A stretch of 64,000 nt of DNA, from NCBI RefSeq assembly GCF_019800885.1, contig NZ_JAHVKE010000002.1:905401-969400 (forward strand). Direction: 5' to 3'. The stretch comes from Maritalea mobilis. GTDB taxonomy: Bacteria; Pseudomonadota; Alphaproteobacteria; Rhodobacterales; Rhodobacteraceae. Positions 16,173 through 24,485 of this stretch are shown here, one piece after another. Every line of letters begins with the position of its first letter. Positions within the stretch are counted from its first letter, which is position 1. Both the position numbers and the translations under genes were made by a program. The notes below the pieces were generated by a model, which had not been told where the DNA came from, did no database searches, and saw only the letters and a program-made list of their open reading frames with translations.

Positions 16173-17510
16173 ATGTTGAGTGTCCTGTCCCACCCGGTTT
16201 TCGCGCGCCTCTTCGCGGCGCAGATCATCGCGTTGATCGGCACGGGCCTGATGACCGTGGCGCTTGGCCTGCTGGCCTATGACCTGGCCGGCGACAGCGC
16301 GGGCGCGGTGCTTGGCACGGCGCTGACCATCAAGATGGTGGCCTATGTGGGCCTGTCGCCGATCGCCAATGCTCTGGTCGAACGCGCCTCGCGCAAGGCG
16401 GTCCTGATCGGGGCGGACCTGCTGCGGGCGGCAATCGTGCTGGCCCTGCCTTTCGTCACGCAGATCTGGCAGGTCTATGCCCTCGTCTTCGCCTTGCAGG
16501 CGGCCTCGGCCACCTTCACGCCTGCATTTCAGGCCACGATCCCCGACATCCTGCCCGACGAGGGTGATTACACGCGGGCGCTGTCTCTATCGCGGCTGGC
16601 CTATGAGTTGGAGAACCTGGTCAGCCCGGCGCTGGCGGGGCTGCTGCTGACGCTGGTCAGTTTTCACTGGCTGTTCGCGGGCACGGCGCTGGGCTTTGTC
16701 GGATCGGCGATGCTTGTGCGGATCGCGGCTGTTCCGCCACGGGGCGCGGCGCGCGCGCGTCCGTTTCTCGACCGGGTGACGCGGGGCGTGCGCATCTATG
16801 TCCGCACGCCGCGGCTGCGCGGTCTATGGATGCTGAACTTCGCGGCCGCCTCGGCCGGGGCCTTCGTGATCGTGAACACGGTCGTGCTGGTGCGTGCGGC
16901 GTATGGCGGGGCCGAAAGCGCGGTCGCCATCGCGCTGGCCGCCTTTGGGGGCGGCTCGATGCTGGCCGCGCTGGGTTTGCCGCGCCTGCTCGACCATGTG
17001 CCGGACAGGCCGGTGATGCTCGGCGCGGCCTTCGCCCTGTCGATGGCGAGCGTGGGCTACGCGCTTTACTGGCTGCGCGCGGACTTGCCGGAGTGGCCCG
17101 TGATGCTGGCGGTCTGGCTGCTGTTCGGGATGCTCTACGCCGCGATCCTGACGCCATCGGGGCGGCTTTTGCGCCGGTCCGTCCACCCCGAAGACCTGCC
17201 CGCGATCTTCACTGCGCAATTCGCGCTCAGCCATGCGGGGTGGCTGGTGACCTACCCGATGGCGGGCTGGATCGGCGATGCGCTGGGGCTGCCGCAGGCG
17301 ATGCTGGCACTGGGGATCTGCGCGACCGTCGCCAGCCTTGCCGCCCTGCGCCTCTGGCCCGCTGGCGACCCGCGAAGCGTCGAGCACGCCCATGACGACC
17401 TGCCGCCGGATCACCCGCATCTCGATCGGCACCCGTTGCAGAACGGGCGACATGCCCACGCCTACGTCATCGACGACATGCACCACCGCTGGCCGCGACC
17501 GGGGGCGTGA
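16173..17510 (+). CDS. MFS transporter with His-rich C-terminal tail
   Basis: 445-aa major facilitator protein with about 10-12 hydrophobic segments. The N-terminal FARLFAAQIIALIGTGLMTVA and the conserved loop region ANALVERASRKAVLIGADLL resemble the EntS/DHA3-like exporter branch. After the last helix the protein ends in about 38 hydrophilic residues with nine histidines (for example HDDLPPDHPHLDRHP and HAHAYVIDDMHHRW), unusual for the family and possibly metal-binding. It is the last gene before the nuo promoter; no substrate can be named. Confidence 0.82.
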   Translation: MLSVLSHPVFARLFAAQIIALIGTGLMTVALGLLAYDLAGDSAGAVLGTALTIKMVAYVGLSPIANALVERASRKAVLIGADLLRAAIVLALPFVTQIWQVYALVFALQAASATFTPAFQATIPDILPDEGDYTRALSLSRLAYELENLVSPALAGLLLTLVSFHWLFAGTALGFVGSAMLVRIAAVPPRGAARARPFLDRVTRGVRIYVRTPRLRGLWMLNFAAASAGAFVIVNTVVLVRAAYGGAESAVAIALAAFGGGSMLAALGLPRLLDHVPDRPVMLGAAFALSMASVGYALYWLRADLPEWPVMLAVWLLFGMLYAAILTPSGRLLRRSVHPEDLPAIFTAQFALSHAGWLVTYPMAGWIGDALGLPQAMLALGICATVASLAALRLWPAGDPRSVEHAHDDLPPDHPHLDRHPLQNGRHAHAYVIDDMHHRWPRPGA

Positions 17511-17558
17511 CGCGTGTTCCTGCCAGTGCCAAAAGCCCGTTTGACGCAGGAGGCCCGG

Positions 17559-17587
17559 TTGACCCGTCCGCGGGTCGAGAGTAGATC
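17559..17587 (+). promoter_or_regulatory. Candidate nuo operon promoter
   Basis: TTGACCC (17559-17565), 14 nt, then agTAGATC (17580-17587). This resembles the alphaproteobacterial housekeeping consensus TTGaCgS-N10-14-GCTANAWC (six of seven and six of eight). An inverted repeat GACCCG (17561-17566)/CGGGTC (17571-17576) lies between the elements and could be an operator. The predicted leader to the nuoA GTG is about 75 nt. Confidence 0.45.
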
Positions 17588-17671
17588 ACGAGAAACGACC
17601 GGAGCCGTTCCGTGCGCACGAGCGGGACGCGACCCATTTGGACAGGCAGTCGCCGCCATGGAGGGCCTAGA

Positions 17672-18037
17672 GTGCAAGAGTTCCTGACGAATTACGCGCC
17701 GATTCTCATTTTCATGGGAATCGCGATCGGGTTGGGCCTTGTCCTGATCCTTGCCGCCGTCATCATCGCGGTGCGCAATCCGGACCCCGAGAAGGTGTCG
17801 GCCTATGAATGTGGCTTCAACGCGTTCGACGACGCGCGCATGAAGTTCGATGTGCGATTCTACCTCGTGTCGATCCTCTTCATCATCTTCGACCTCGAGA
17901 TCGCGTTCCTGTTTCCCTGGGCGGTCAGCTTTGCCGACATGTCGATGACGGCCTTCTGGTCGATGATGGTCTTCCTCGCCGTTCTGACGGTGGGCTTCGC
18001 CTATGAATGGAAGAAAGGGGCGCTGGAATGGGAGTGA
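17672..18037 (+). CDS. nuoA: NADH-quinone oxidoreductase subunit A
   Basis: Small membrane subunit of respiratory complex I, 121 aa from a GTG at 17672. GGAGGG (17660-17665) lies 6 nt before it, and the resulting [20 protein letters not shown] is the expected N terminus. Three helices are visible, and the conserved loop [36 protein letters not shown] contains the cysteine of the active/deactive loop and the conserved acidic residues. It overlaps nuoB by ten bases. Confidence 0.95.
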   Translation: MQEFLTNYAPILIFMGIAIGLGLVLILAAVIIAVRNPDPEKVSAYECGFNAFDDARMKFDVRFYLVSILFIIFDLEIAFLFPWAVSFADMSMTAFWSMMVFLAVLTVGFAYEWKKGALEWE

Positions 18038-18561
18038 TGACAGGGCCGAACACCGCCGGGGCCGACCGCGAGGTCACCACGCAGGCGCTGAACCGGCAAT
18101 TGCAGGACAAGGGCTTTCTCGTCACCTCGACCGAGGACCTGATCAACTGGGCGCGCACCGGGTCGCTGCACTGGATGACCTTCGGTCTTGCCTGTTGCGC
18201 GGTCGAGATGATGCACACCTCGATGCCGCGCTACGACGCGGAACGCTTCGGCATCGCGCCGCGCGCCACGCCGCGCCAGTCGGACGTGATGATCGTGGCG
18301 GGCACGCTGACCAACAAGATGGCCCCCGCGCTGCGCAAGGTCTACGACCAGATGCCCGAGCCGCGCTACGTGATCTCGATGGGGTCCTGTGCCAATGGCG
18401 GCGGCTATTACCACTACAGCTACTCGGTGGTGCGCGGCTGTGACCGGATCGTGCCGGTGGACCTTTACGTGCCGGGCTGCCCGCCGACGGCCGAGGCGCT
18501 GCTCTACGGCATCCTGCAATTGCAGCGAAAGATCCGCCGCGAAGGCACCATCACGCGCTGA
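18028..18561 (+). CDS. nuoB: NADH-quinone oxidoreductase subunit B
   Basis: Peripheral-arm subunit carrying the terminal iron-sulfur cluster N2, 177 aa. Ligand region: LACCAVEMM, then [23 protein letters not shown], and [14 protein letters not shown]. Start options are ATG 18028 (AAGGGG 7 nt upstream) or ATG 18037, where TGATG couples it to the nuoA stop. I annotate the longer form; both keep all conserved residues. Confidence 0.95.
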   Translation: MGVMTGPNTAGADREVTTQALNRQLQDKGFLVTSTEDLINWARTGSLHWMTFGLACCAVEMMHTSMPRYDAERFGIAPRATPRQSDVMIVAGTLTNKMAPALRKVYDQMPEPRYVISMGSCANGGGYYHYSYSVVRGCDRIVPVDLYVPGCPPTAEALLYGILQLQRKIRREGTITR

Positions 18562-18609
18562 ACGACCAGAGATCGGGGCGGCGACAGACCCGAACGGGAG
18601 AGACGAGAG

Positions 18610-19221
18610 ATGACCAACGAGGCCCTGCGCGAGCTTGCCGAATACGTCTCGGAGCGGATGCCCGATGCCGTGCGCGCGACGTCGATCACCAATGGCGAGT
18701 TGACCGTCGAGATCAGCGCGTCCGAGGCCGCAACCTTCATCGAGTTCCTGAAATCGGACCGCAGCTGCTCCTTCTCGACGCTGGTGGACATCACCGCCGT
18801 CGACTGGCCCGAGCGCGACCGGCGCTTCGATGTGGTCTGGCATTTCCTGTCGATGTACCAGAACCACCGCATCCGCGTGAAAGCGGCCGTGCGCGAGGAT
18901 GATATCGTCCCCTCGATCGTCGAGACGCACCCCTCGGCCGGGTGGTACGAGCGCGAGGTCTACGACATGTTCGGGATCATCTTCTCGGGCAACCCGGACC
19001 TGCGCCGCATCCTGACCGATTACGGCTTCCGCGGGCACCCGCTGCGCAAGGACTTCCCGACCACCGGCTACACCGAGGTTCGCTTCGACGACGAATTGAA
19101 GCGCGTGGTCTACGAGCCGGTGAAGCTGGTGCAGGAATACCGCCAGTTCGACTTCATGAGCCCGTGGGAAGGCGCGGATTACATCCTGCCGGGTGACGAG
19201 AAAGCCGAGGAAAAGGCCTGA
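18610..19221 (+). CDS. nuoC: NADH-quinone oxidoreductase subunit C
   Basis: 30-kDa-type peripheral-arm subunit, 203 aa, separate from NuoD as in most alphaproteobacteria. The family signature [39 protein letters not shown] is complete. The N-terminal half ([26 protein letters not shown]) is normal. Strong GAGAGACGAGAG purine stretch before the ATG. Five bases separate its stop from the inserted sulfotransferase gene. Confidence 0.95.
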   Translation: MTNEALRELAEYVSERMPDAVRATSITNGELTVEISASEAATFIEFLKSDRSCSFSTLVDITAVDWPERDRRFDVVWHFLSMYQNHRIRVKAAVREDDIVPSIVETHPSAGWYEREVYDMFGIIFSGNPDLRRILTDYGFRGHPLRKDFPTTGYTEVRFDDELKRVVYEPVKLVQEYRQFDFMSPWEGADYILPGDEKAEEKA

Positions 19222-19226
19222 TCCCC

Positions 19227-20093
19227 GTGGCACCCGCGGGCGATACCGCCTTCGATTTTGGCCGTACGCTCCTGATCGGGATCGGGGCGCAGAAAGCGGG
19301 CACCACATGGCTCGCCCGGAAACTGGCCGCTCACCCGCAGGTCCATGCCCCGATCAAGGAAGTCCATTACTGGGACCGCGTGCGCGCGCCGTACCACGAC
19401 GCGAAACGCTGGCGCAGCGCGATCACCAATCGGCGCGACCGATTCGTGCGGAGCCTGCCGCAGCGTTTCTGGCGCAAGAAATGGTCCACCAGCCTGATGG
19501 TGCGTCCTGACCCCTGCGATCACTCCGGCTATGTCGACATGTTTCGCTGGGGCTATGGCGGGCAGCCAGTGCTGCATGAGTTCACGCCCGCCTACGGGTT
19601 GCTGGCGCCAGAGGTTTTCGACGAGATGCGCGCCCTGCATGCTGATGTGCGGTTTCTGTTGCTGCTGCGCGATCCCGTGGCGCGGTTCTGGTCGGGGATT
19701 CGCCACGCCCACCGGGTGCAACTGGCCAACGGGATGACGGAGGAGAGCCTCGTTCACCTGGCGCGGCTCGCCCTCGCCGATCCGCATGATCCGCACCGGC
19801 GCCGGTCGGACTATGCCGCGCTCCTCTCCGCGCCCGCGTTGGGGAAGGGGCGGATGCATGTCGCCTTCTTCGAGACGCTGTTCACGCAGGAGAGTTACGA
19901 CGCGGTGCTGGATTTCGCGGGCCTTGCGCGAGAGCCGATCGGCGCGGTCGAGAATCCGAACCCCAGCCGGTTTGGCAAAGTGGCGATGCCGGAGGATCTG
20001 GCCGCGCAAGCGCGCGAGGTTTTTGCCTCCAGCTACGAACAGGTCTATGATCGGTTCAAAGACCGCGTTCCGGCCCGATGGGGTGGCGCATGA
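19227..20093 (+). CDS. Sulfotransferase family protein inserted in nuo cluster
   Basis: 288-aa protein with the two PAPS-binding motifs of sulfotransferases. The 5'-phosphosulfate loop is GIGAQKAGTTWLARKL (residues about 18-33, lysine about 23). The 3'-phosphate motif is LLLLRDPVARFWSGIRH (R about 148, S about 156). No membrane segment, so probably cytosolic. It lies 5 bp after nuoC and 109 bp before nuoD on the same strand. A sulfotransferase is not a complex I component. Its acceptor (glycan, lipid or small molecule) is unknown. The start at 19227 is the family-like one, although its ribosome site (CCCCGTGG context, GTG) is weak. Confidence 0.82.
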   Translation: MAPAGDTAFDFGRTLLIGIGAQKAGTTWLARKLAAHPQVHAPIKEVHYWDRVRAPYHDAKRWRSAITNRRDRFVRSLPQRFWRKKWSTSLMVRPDPCDHSGYVDMFRWGYGGQPVLHEFTPAYGLLAPEVFDEMRALHADVRFLLLLRDPVARFWSGIRHAHRVQLANGMTEESLVHLARLALADPHDPHRRRSDYAALLSAPALGKGRMHVAFFETLFTQESYDAVLDFAGLAREPIGAVENPNPSRFGKVAMPEDLAAQAREVFASSYEQVYDRFKDRVPARWGGA

Positions 20094-20202
20094 CGATACT
20101 TGCGGCAATCGAGTCCTTGCATGCCAGTGCCCGGCAATGGCAGAGGGGGCTTACATCCGAAATGGCGCCGTCGCGCGCCGAACGACCGATGAGATGTGAG
20201 AC

Positions 20203-21438
20203 ATGATGGACGGCTCGATGGACGATCCGCGCGGGTTCCACGACGCGGAGACGCACGAACAGCATATTCGGAACTTCAACATCAACTTCGGGCCGCAGCA
20301 CCCGGCGGCCCACGGCGTGTTGCGCCTTGTGCTGGAGCTGGACGGCGAGATCTGCGAGCGCTGCGACCCGCATATCGGGTTGCTGCACCGTGGCACCGAA
20401 AAGCTGATGGAGAGCCGCACCTACCTGCAGAACCTGCCCTATTTCGACCGGCTCGATTACGTGGGCACGATGAACCAGGAACATGCCTGGTGCCTCGCCA
20501 TCGAGAAGCTGACCGGCGTCGAGGTGCCGCGCCGGGCGCAGTTGATCCGCGTGCTGTATTGCGAGATCGGGCGCATCCTGAACCACCTGCTGAACGTGAC
20601 GACCCAGGCGATGGACGTCGGCGCGCTGACCCCGCCGCTCTGGGGGTTCGAGGAACGCGAGAAGCTGATGGTCTTCTACGAGCGTGCCTCGGGCGCGCGT
20701 CTGCACGCTGCCTATTTCCGTCCCGGCGGCGTGCACCAGGACCTTCCGCCCAAGCTGATCGACGATATCGAGGAATGGGCCAGGGAATTCCCCAAGGTCC
20801 TCGACGACATCGATGGGCTGCTGACGGAAAACCGCATTTTCAAGCAGCGCAATGTCGATATCGGCATCGTCACCGAGGAAGACATCCAGAACTGGGCGTT
20901 CTCGGGCGTGATGGTGCGCGGGTCGGGCTTTGCCTGGGACCTGCGGCGCGCGCAGCCCTATGAATGCTACGACGAATTCGAGTTCCAGATCCCCATCGGC
21001 AAGAACGGCGACTGCTATGACCGCTATCTCTGCCGGATGGAGGAGATGCGCCAGTCGATCCACATCATCCACCAGGCCATCGAGAAGCTGCGGATGCCGG
21101 AGAACCAGGGCGATGTGTTGGCGCGGGGCAAGCTGACGCCGCCGAAACGCTCGGACATGAAGACCTCGATGGAAGCGCTCATCCATCACTTCAAGCTTTA
21201 TACCGAGGGGTTCCACGTCCCCGAGGGCGAGATCTATGCCGCGGTCGAGGCGCCCAAGGGCGAGTTCGGCGTCTACCTCGTGGCGGACGGCACGAACAAA
21301 CCCTACCGCGCCAAGCTGCGCGCGCCTGGCTTCGCCCATCTGCAGGCGATGGATTACATGTGCACCGGCCACCAGTTGGCGGATGTGTCGGCCATCCTCG
21401 GCTCGCTCGATATCGTGTTCGGCGAGGTGGACCGGTAG
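20203..21438 (+). CDS. nuoD: NADH-quinone oxidoreductase subunit D
   Basis: 49-kDa-type quinone-site subunit, 411 aa. The conserved [25 protein letters not shown] contains the His region lining the quinone site. [37 protein letters not shown] and the C-terminal [14 protein letters not shown] are all as expected. Two adjacent ATGs (20203, 20206) are possible starts. It is followed 24 bp later by a strong terminator-like hairpin. Confidence 0.95.
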   Translation: MMDGSMDDPRGFHDAETHEQHIRNFNINFGPQHPAAHGVLRLVLELDGEICERCDPHIGLLHRGTEKLMESRTYLQNLPYFDRLDYVGTMNQEHAWCLAIEKLTGVEVPRRAQLIRVLYCEIGRILNHLLNVTTQAMDVGALTPPLWGFEEREKLMVFYERASGARLHAAYFRPGGVHQDLPPKLIDDIEEWAREFPKVLDDIDGLLTENRIFKQRNVDIGIVTEEDIQNWAFSGVMVRGSGFAWDLRRAQPYECYDEFEFQIPIGKNGDCYDRYLCRMEEMRQSIHIIHQAIEKLRMPENQGDVLARGKLTPPKRSDMKTSMEALIHHFKLYTEGFHVPEGEIYAAVEAPKGEFGVYLVADGTNKPYRAKLRAPGFAHLQAMDYMCTGHQLADVSAILGSLDIVFGEVDR

Positions 21439-21461
21439 CACCGACATCACCGCATTTGATC

Positions 21462-21495
21462 AAGGCCGCGCCCGCGACGGAGCGCGGCCTTTTTT
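21462..21495 (+). terminator. Rho-independent terminator after nuoD
   Basis: Perfect 10-bp stem AAGGCCGCGC (21462-21471)/GCGCGGCCTT (21482-21491) with a 10-nt loop and a T-run (21490-21495). It is only 24 bp after the nuoD stop, in the middle of the nuo cluster, so transcription from the nuoA promoter should be partly or wholly stopped here. Confidence 0.85.
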
Positions 21496-21500
21496 GTTGT

Positions 21501-21614
21501 CGGCTTCGCCGCGCGTGCCGCGCGTCGACCCGCGCGCCTTCGGCGCGTGTTCGGGGGGCTCTGCCCCCGCCGCGCTTTGCGCGGCTCCCCCGGCATTTTC
21601 AGTGGATAAAGAGG
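21501..21614 (+). repeat. Dispersed double-hairpin repeat, copy B
   Basis: Contains GGGGGC (21554-21559)-TCT-GCCCCC (21563-21568), then the hairpin GCCGCGC (21569-21575)-TTT-GCGCGGC (21579-21585), then TCCCCCGGCATTTTC. The 3' tail is diverged (AGTGGATAAAGAGG in place of CCAAGATGAAG). It directly follows the nuoD terminator, in the same orientation as nuoD. Confidence 0.75.
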
Positions 21615-21707
21615 GGATGGGCCGCCCCGGGTGGGGTTTTCCGTCAATGGACAAGCGCGGCGGCCTCTGGCACCGATGGTGTCAGACGCCATCACAGGAG
21701 TGTTGCC

Positions 21708-22037
21708 ATGCGGATTGCCCCGGTTCTTGCCAGCGCCTGCCTTGCCGTTCCCGCCTGGGCCGAGGATGCGCCAACGCCCGAGGCGCATATCGGCTTTCCC
21801 TTGGCGGAAACCATCGCGCAGTTCGGCTGCGTGCTGCACGAAGAGGCGACGAACATGGTCCTGTTCGAAGCGGGGCTGACGGCGGATGATTTCCCGCCCA
21901 TGGCGATCGCGCTGATGCAGGACGGCATCTTGCGCCCAACGGGCAACGGGACGCTGACACTGGTCAACTGGGGGCCATGCACCGGCGCAGAGGCGGCGGC
22001 GCTGCTGGGCGCAGGCGAGGCGGCGGCGCAGGACTGA
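21708..22037 (+). CDS. Secreted hypothetical protein between nuoD and nuoE
   Basis: 109-aa protein with a clear signal peptide ([20 protein letters not shown], cleavage after AWA). The mature domain is small and acidic, with two cysteines ([12 protein letters not shown] and [14 protein letters not shown]) that could pair in the periplasm. CAGGAG is 7 nt before the ATG at 21708. I do not recognise the family. It follows the terminator and repeat after nuoD, so it may start a new transcript. Confidence 0.7.
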   Translation: MRIAPVLASACLAVPAWAEDAPTPEAHIGFPLAETIAQFGCVLHEEATNMVLFEAGLTADDFPPMAIALMQDGILRPTGNGTLTLVNWGPCTGAEAAALLGAGEAAAQD

Positions 22038-22168
22038 GCAGCGGGCCCGCAGCCCGGTCGCCGGGATTTTCGGCGCCTGTATGCGGCTGCGCACAAAACG
22101 GCGCATGGACATTCCCGGCCCGACGTGGCAACCCGTCGCCCGAACGGACGACCGACGGACAGGACGCC

Positions 22169-23293
22169 ATGCTCAGACGCCTCCACCCCGACCAACCTGA
22201 CAGTTTCGCCTTCACGCCCGCCAACCGGGCCTGGGCCGAGGCGCAGATCACGAAATATCCCGAGGGCCGGCAGGCCAGCGCGATCATTCCGCTGTTGTGG
22301 CGGGCCCAGGAACAGGAAGGCTGGCTGACGCGGCCGGCCATCGAATATGTCGCCGATATGCTGGACATGGCCTATATCCGGGCGCTGGAGGTGGCGACCT
22401 TCTACTTCATGTTCCAGTTGCAGCCGGTCGGATCGGTGGCGCATCTGCAGATCTGCGGCACGACATCGTGCATGATCTGCGGCGCCGAGGACCTGGTCGC
22501 CGTCTGCAAGGACAAGATCGCGGCCAACGCGCATGAATTGTCCGCCGATGGCAAGTTCAGCTGGGAAGAGGTGGAATGCCTCGGCGCCTGCGCCAACGCG
22601 CCGATGGCGCAGATCGGCAAGGATTACTACGAGGATCTGACCGCCGAGAAGCTGGCCTGGATCATCGACGAGATGGCCGCCGGTCGCGTGCCCACGCCGG
22701 GGCCGCAGAACGGGCGCTACGCCTCGGAGCCCGCGAACGGGCTGACCTCGCTGACCGAGCACGAGGCGGGGCGGGACTCGCTGAACGCTTCGGCGCGTCT
22801 TGCGGCCGATATCGGGGACACGATCAAGCGGATCGACGGCACCGAGGTGCCGCTGCTGGCGCCTTGGGGCAAGCAGTCGGGCCGCGACGTGGATGTGGAG
22901 CCGACGCCGAAAAAACCCTTGCTGGCCGAGGATGTGCCGGCGGACGAGACCGGGATCGACAAGCGCGAGGCCCCGGTGCAGGGCACGGCGCATCCCGCAA
23001 GCGGGGCGCCCGCCGCCGCAGCGGAGGCCGAAGGCGTGGCGGATCGGCCCGAGGAACAGCCGGAGCTTTTGAGCGGCCCGCGCGAAGGTGGGGCCGACGA
23101 TCTGAAGCGGATTTCGGGGGTCGGCCCGAAACTGGAAGGCGTGCTGAACGAACTGGGCTTTTACCATTTCGACCAGATCGCCGCCTGGACGCCTGAACAG
23201 ATCGCCTGGGTCGACAATCGCCTGAAATTCAAGGGCCGGATCGAGCGTGACGACTGGATCGCGCAGGCCCGTGCCCTGGCCGCCGAAGGCTGA
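22169..23293 (+). CDS. nuoE: NADH-quinone oxidoreductase subunit E with C-terminal HHH extension
   Basis: 374 aa; ordinary NuoE is about 160-240 aa. Residues 1-170 form the 24-kDa [2Fe-2S] subunit, with cysteines in CGTTSC (96, 101) and CLGAC (137, 141). Next comes a low-complexity linker of about 130 residues rich in Ala, Pro and Glu. The C-terminal 68 residues (about 307-374) form a helix-hairpin-helix-like module beginning [20 protein letters not shown] and ending [17 protein letters not shown]. The same module closes the proteins at 23813 and 24486. The start is ATG 22169, which gives the conserved N terminus ([17 protein letters not shown]). Confidence 0.93.
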   Translation: MLRRLHPDQPDSFAFTPANRAWAEAQITKYPEGRQASAIIPLLWRAQEQEGWLTRPAIEYVADMLDMAYIRALEVATFYFMFQLQPVGSVAHLQICGTTSCMICGAEDLVAVCKDKIAANAHELSADGKFSWEEVECLGACANAPMAQIGKDYYEDLTAEKLAWIIDEMAAGRVPTPGPQNGRYASEPANGLTSLTEHEAGRDSLNASARLAADIGDTIKRIDGTEVPLLAPWGKQSGRDVDVEPTPKKPLLAEDVPADETGIDKREAPVQGTAHPASGAPAAAAEAEGVADRPEEQPELLSGPREGGADDLKRISGVGPKLEGVLNELGFYHFDQIAAWTPEQIAWVDNRLKFKGRIERDDWIAQARALAAEG

Positions 23294-23397
23294 GGTGCAG
23301 GCGACGGCATTCCCCTGACCAACACCAGTTTTCCTGCGCGGGGATCGCCCCGCGCTTTGACCTCGCGCTTGTAGCATAATCTTGAAAGGTGCCCAAA

Positions 23398-23637
23398 ATG
23401 CTGAAGATCCGAAACGGCCGTCAATTCCTTCTCGCGCTTGCCAGCTGGTCGATTGCCGCGATCGTCGGGATCACGGTTGCCTTCGTGGCTGTGGGCTTTT
23501 TCCACCTTTGGGTGATCGTGGGCGTCGTGGGCGCCGTGGGCGCGGCCATTGCGACCGGCCTGGTGCTGCAATTTGCGCTGGTGACCGATTTCGACGCCGT
23601 CCTTGACGCGCGCAAGGCCGACGTCGCAGACGACTGA
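23398..23637 (+). CDS. Small two-helix membrane protein
   Basis: 79 aa with two predicted membrane helices (LALASWSIAAIVGITVAFVAVGFF and WVIVGVVGAVGAAIATGLVLQF) and a short charged tail (DAVLDARKADVADD). GAAAGG (23384-23389) is 8 nt before the ATG at 23398. Its membrane part resembles the N-terminal part of the next protein (ASWSIAAIVGI versus VSWGVAALVGL), which suggests the two share ancestry. Function unknown. Confidence 0.65.
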   Translation: MLKIRNGRQFLLALASWSIAAIVGITVAFVAVGFFHLWVIVGVVGAVGAAIATGLVLQFALVTDFDAVLDARKADVADD

Positions 23638-23660
23638 GCGCCATATCCCTGCTTTGCGTG

Positions 23661-23696
23661 ACAGGCCCGGTCATTGCAGTCCGGGCCTGTTGTGTG
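23661..23696 (+). terminator. Terminator-like hairpin after small membrane gene
   Basis: Perfect 10-bp stem ACAGGCCCGG (23661-23670)/CCGGGCCTGT (23681-23690), a 10-nt loop, then TGTGTGTCTG. It lies 24 bp after the 23398-23637 gene and is a second candidate break inside the nuo cluster. The tail is T-rich rather than a pure T-run. Confidence 0.65.
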
Positions 23697-23812
23697 TCTG
23701 CCGCGTCGGACAACGAACTGTTCCGTCAGGTTAACAGCGTTGCAGACAGGCGGAAATTCTCGGGTTACAACTATCGGTGAACTGACAATCGAGTGACAGG
23801 GGGATGTGGATC

Positions 23813-24445
23813 ATGAACAGTGTTCAAGGTCTGATTTGTGCGGCTGTCAGCTGGGGGGTTGCGGCCCTCGTCGGGCTGATTGCCATGGCGATGCTGATGA
23901 TCGTGGGGGATTGGACCCTGATCCAGGCGCTGTACGTGGGTGTAATCTTGATCTTGGTCCTCGGCGTTCTGCTGATGGTGACGATGTGCGGCCCGATGCC
24001 CGCGCGGCGCGCGCCGGGGGATATCGACGCGGCTGCCGCTCCGAAAGCGCCTGCGCCGGCCAGCGCCGCACCCGCGCCCGCGGCAAGCGCGCCCGCCCCC
24101 GCCGCTCCGGAACCGGCCCCCGCACCCGAGCCTGCCCCGGCGGCGGTCGAGGGGGAGGGCACCCGCCCCGAGGCGCTGTCGGCTCCGCGCGGTGGCGCCG
24201 CCGATGACCTCAAGCGTATCAAGGGGATCGGTCCGAAACTGGAGAAACTGTGCAACAGCCTCGGCTTCTACCATTTCGACCAGATCGCCAACTGGACGGC
24301 AGACGAGGTCGCCTGGGTCGACCAGAACCTCGAAGGGTTCAAGGGGCGCGTGACCCGCGACAACTGGGTCGAACAGGCGCGGCTTCTCGCCTCTGGCGAA
24401 GAAACGGAATTTTCGCAACGAGTCGATAAAGGTGATGTATACTGA
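23813..24445 (+). CDS. Membrane-anchored protein with C-terminal HHH module
   Basis: 210 aa. Two membrane helices (residues about 5-28 and 35-58) are followed by an Ala/Pro linker of about 60 residues, then the C-terminal module ADDLKRIKGIGPKLEKLCNS with [20 protein letters not shown], nearly the same as the end of NuoE. I chose ATG 23813 over 23804 because AGGGGG (23798-23803) is correctly spaced from it. The domain order suggests a tether that holds a small HHH domain at the inner membrane. Function unknown; such modules are sometimes annotated as predicted nuclease-like. Confidence 0.75.
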   Translation: MNSVQGLICAAVSWGVAALVGLIAMAMLMIVGDWTLIQALYVGVILILVLGVLLMVTMCGPMPARRAPGDIDAAAAPKAPAPASAAPAPAASAPAPAAPEPAPAPEPAPAAVEGEGTRPEALSAPRGGAADDLKRIKGIGPKLEKLCNSLGFYHFDQIANWTADEVAWVDQNLEGFKGRVTRDNWVEQARLLASGEETEFSQRVDKGDVY

Positions 24446-24485
24446 CCTTCGGGAGGCTGTGTGAACACAACCCGAGGAGTAGGTC

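Noticed and set aside
21360..21707. Upstream extension of the secreted protein between nuoD and nuoE
   Set aside because: The extension covers the nuoD end, terminator and repeat; the ATG at 21708 has an AGGAG and a true signal peptide.
23350..23397. TTGACC and CATAAT before the small membrane gene as a promoter
   Set aside because: The spacer is only 12 nt, too short for a standard promoter and not matching the alphaproteobacterial pattern.
24047..24150. Ala/Pro tandem codons in the HHH membrane protein as a DNA satellite repeat or CRISPR-like array
   Set aside because: The repetition is imperfect codon-level Ala-Pro low complexity inside a coding linker, with no direct repeats or spacers of constant length.
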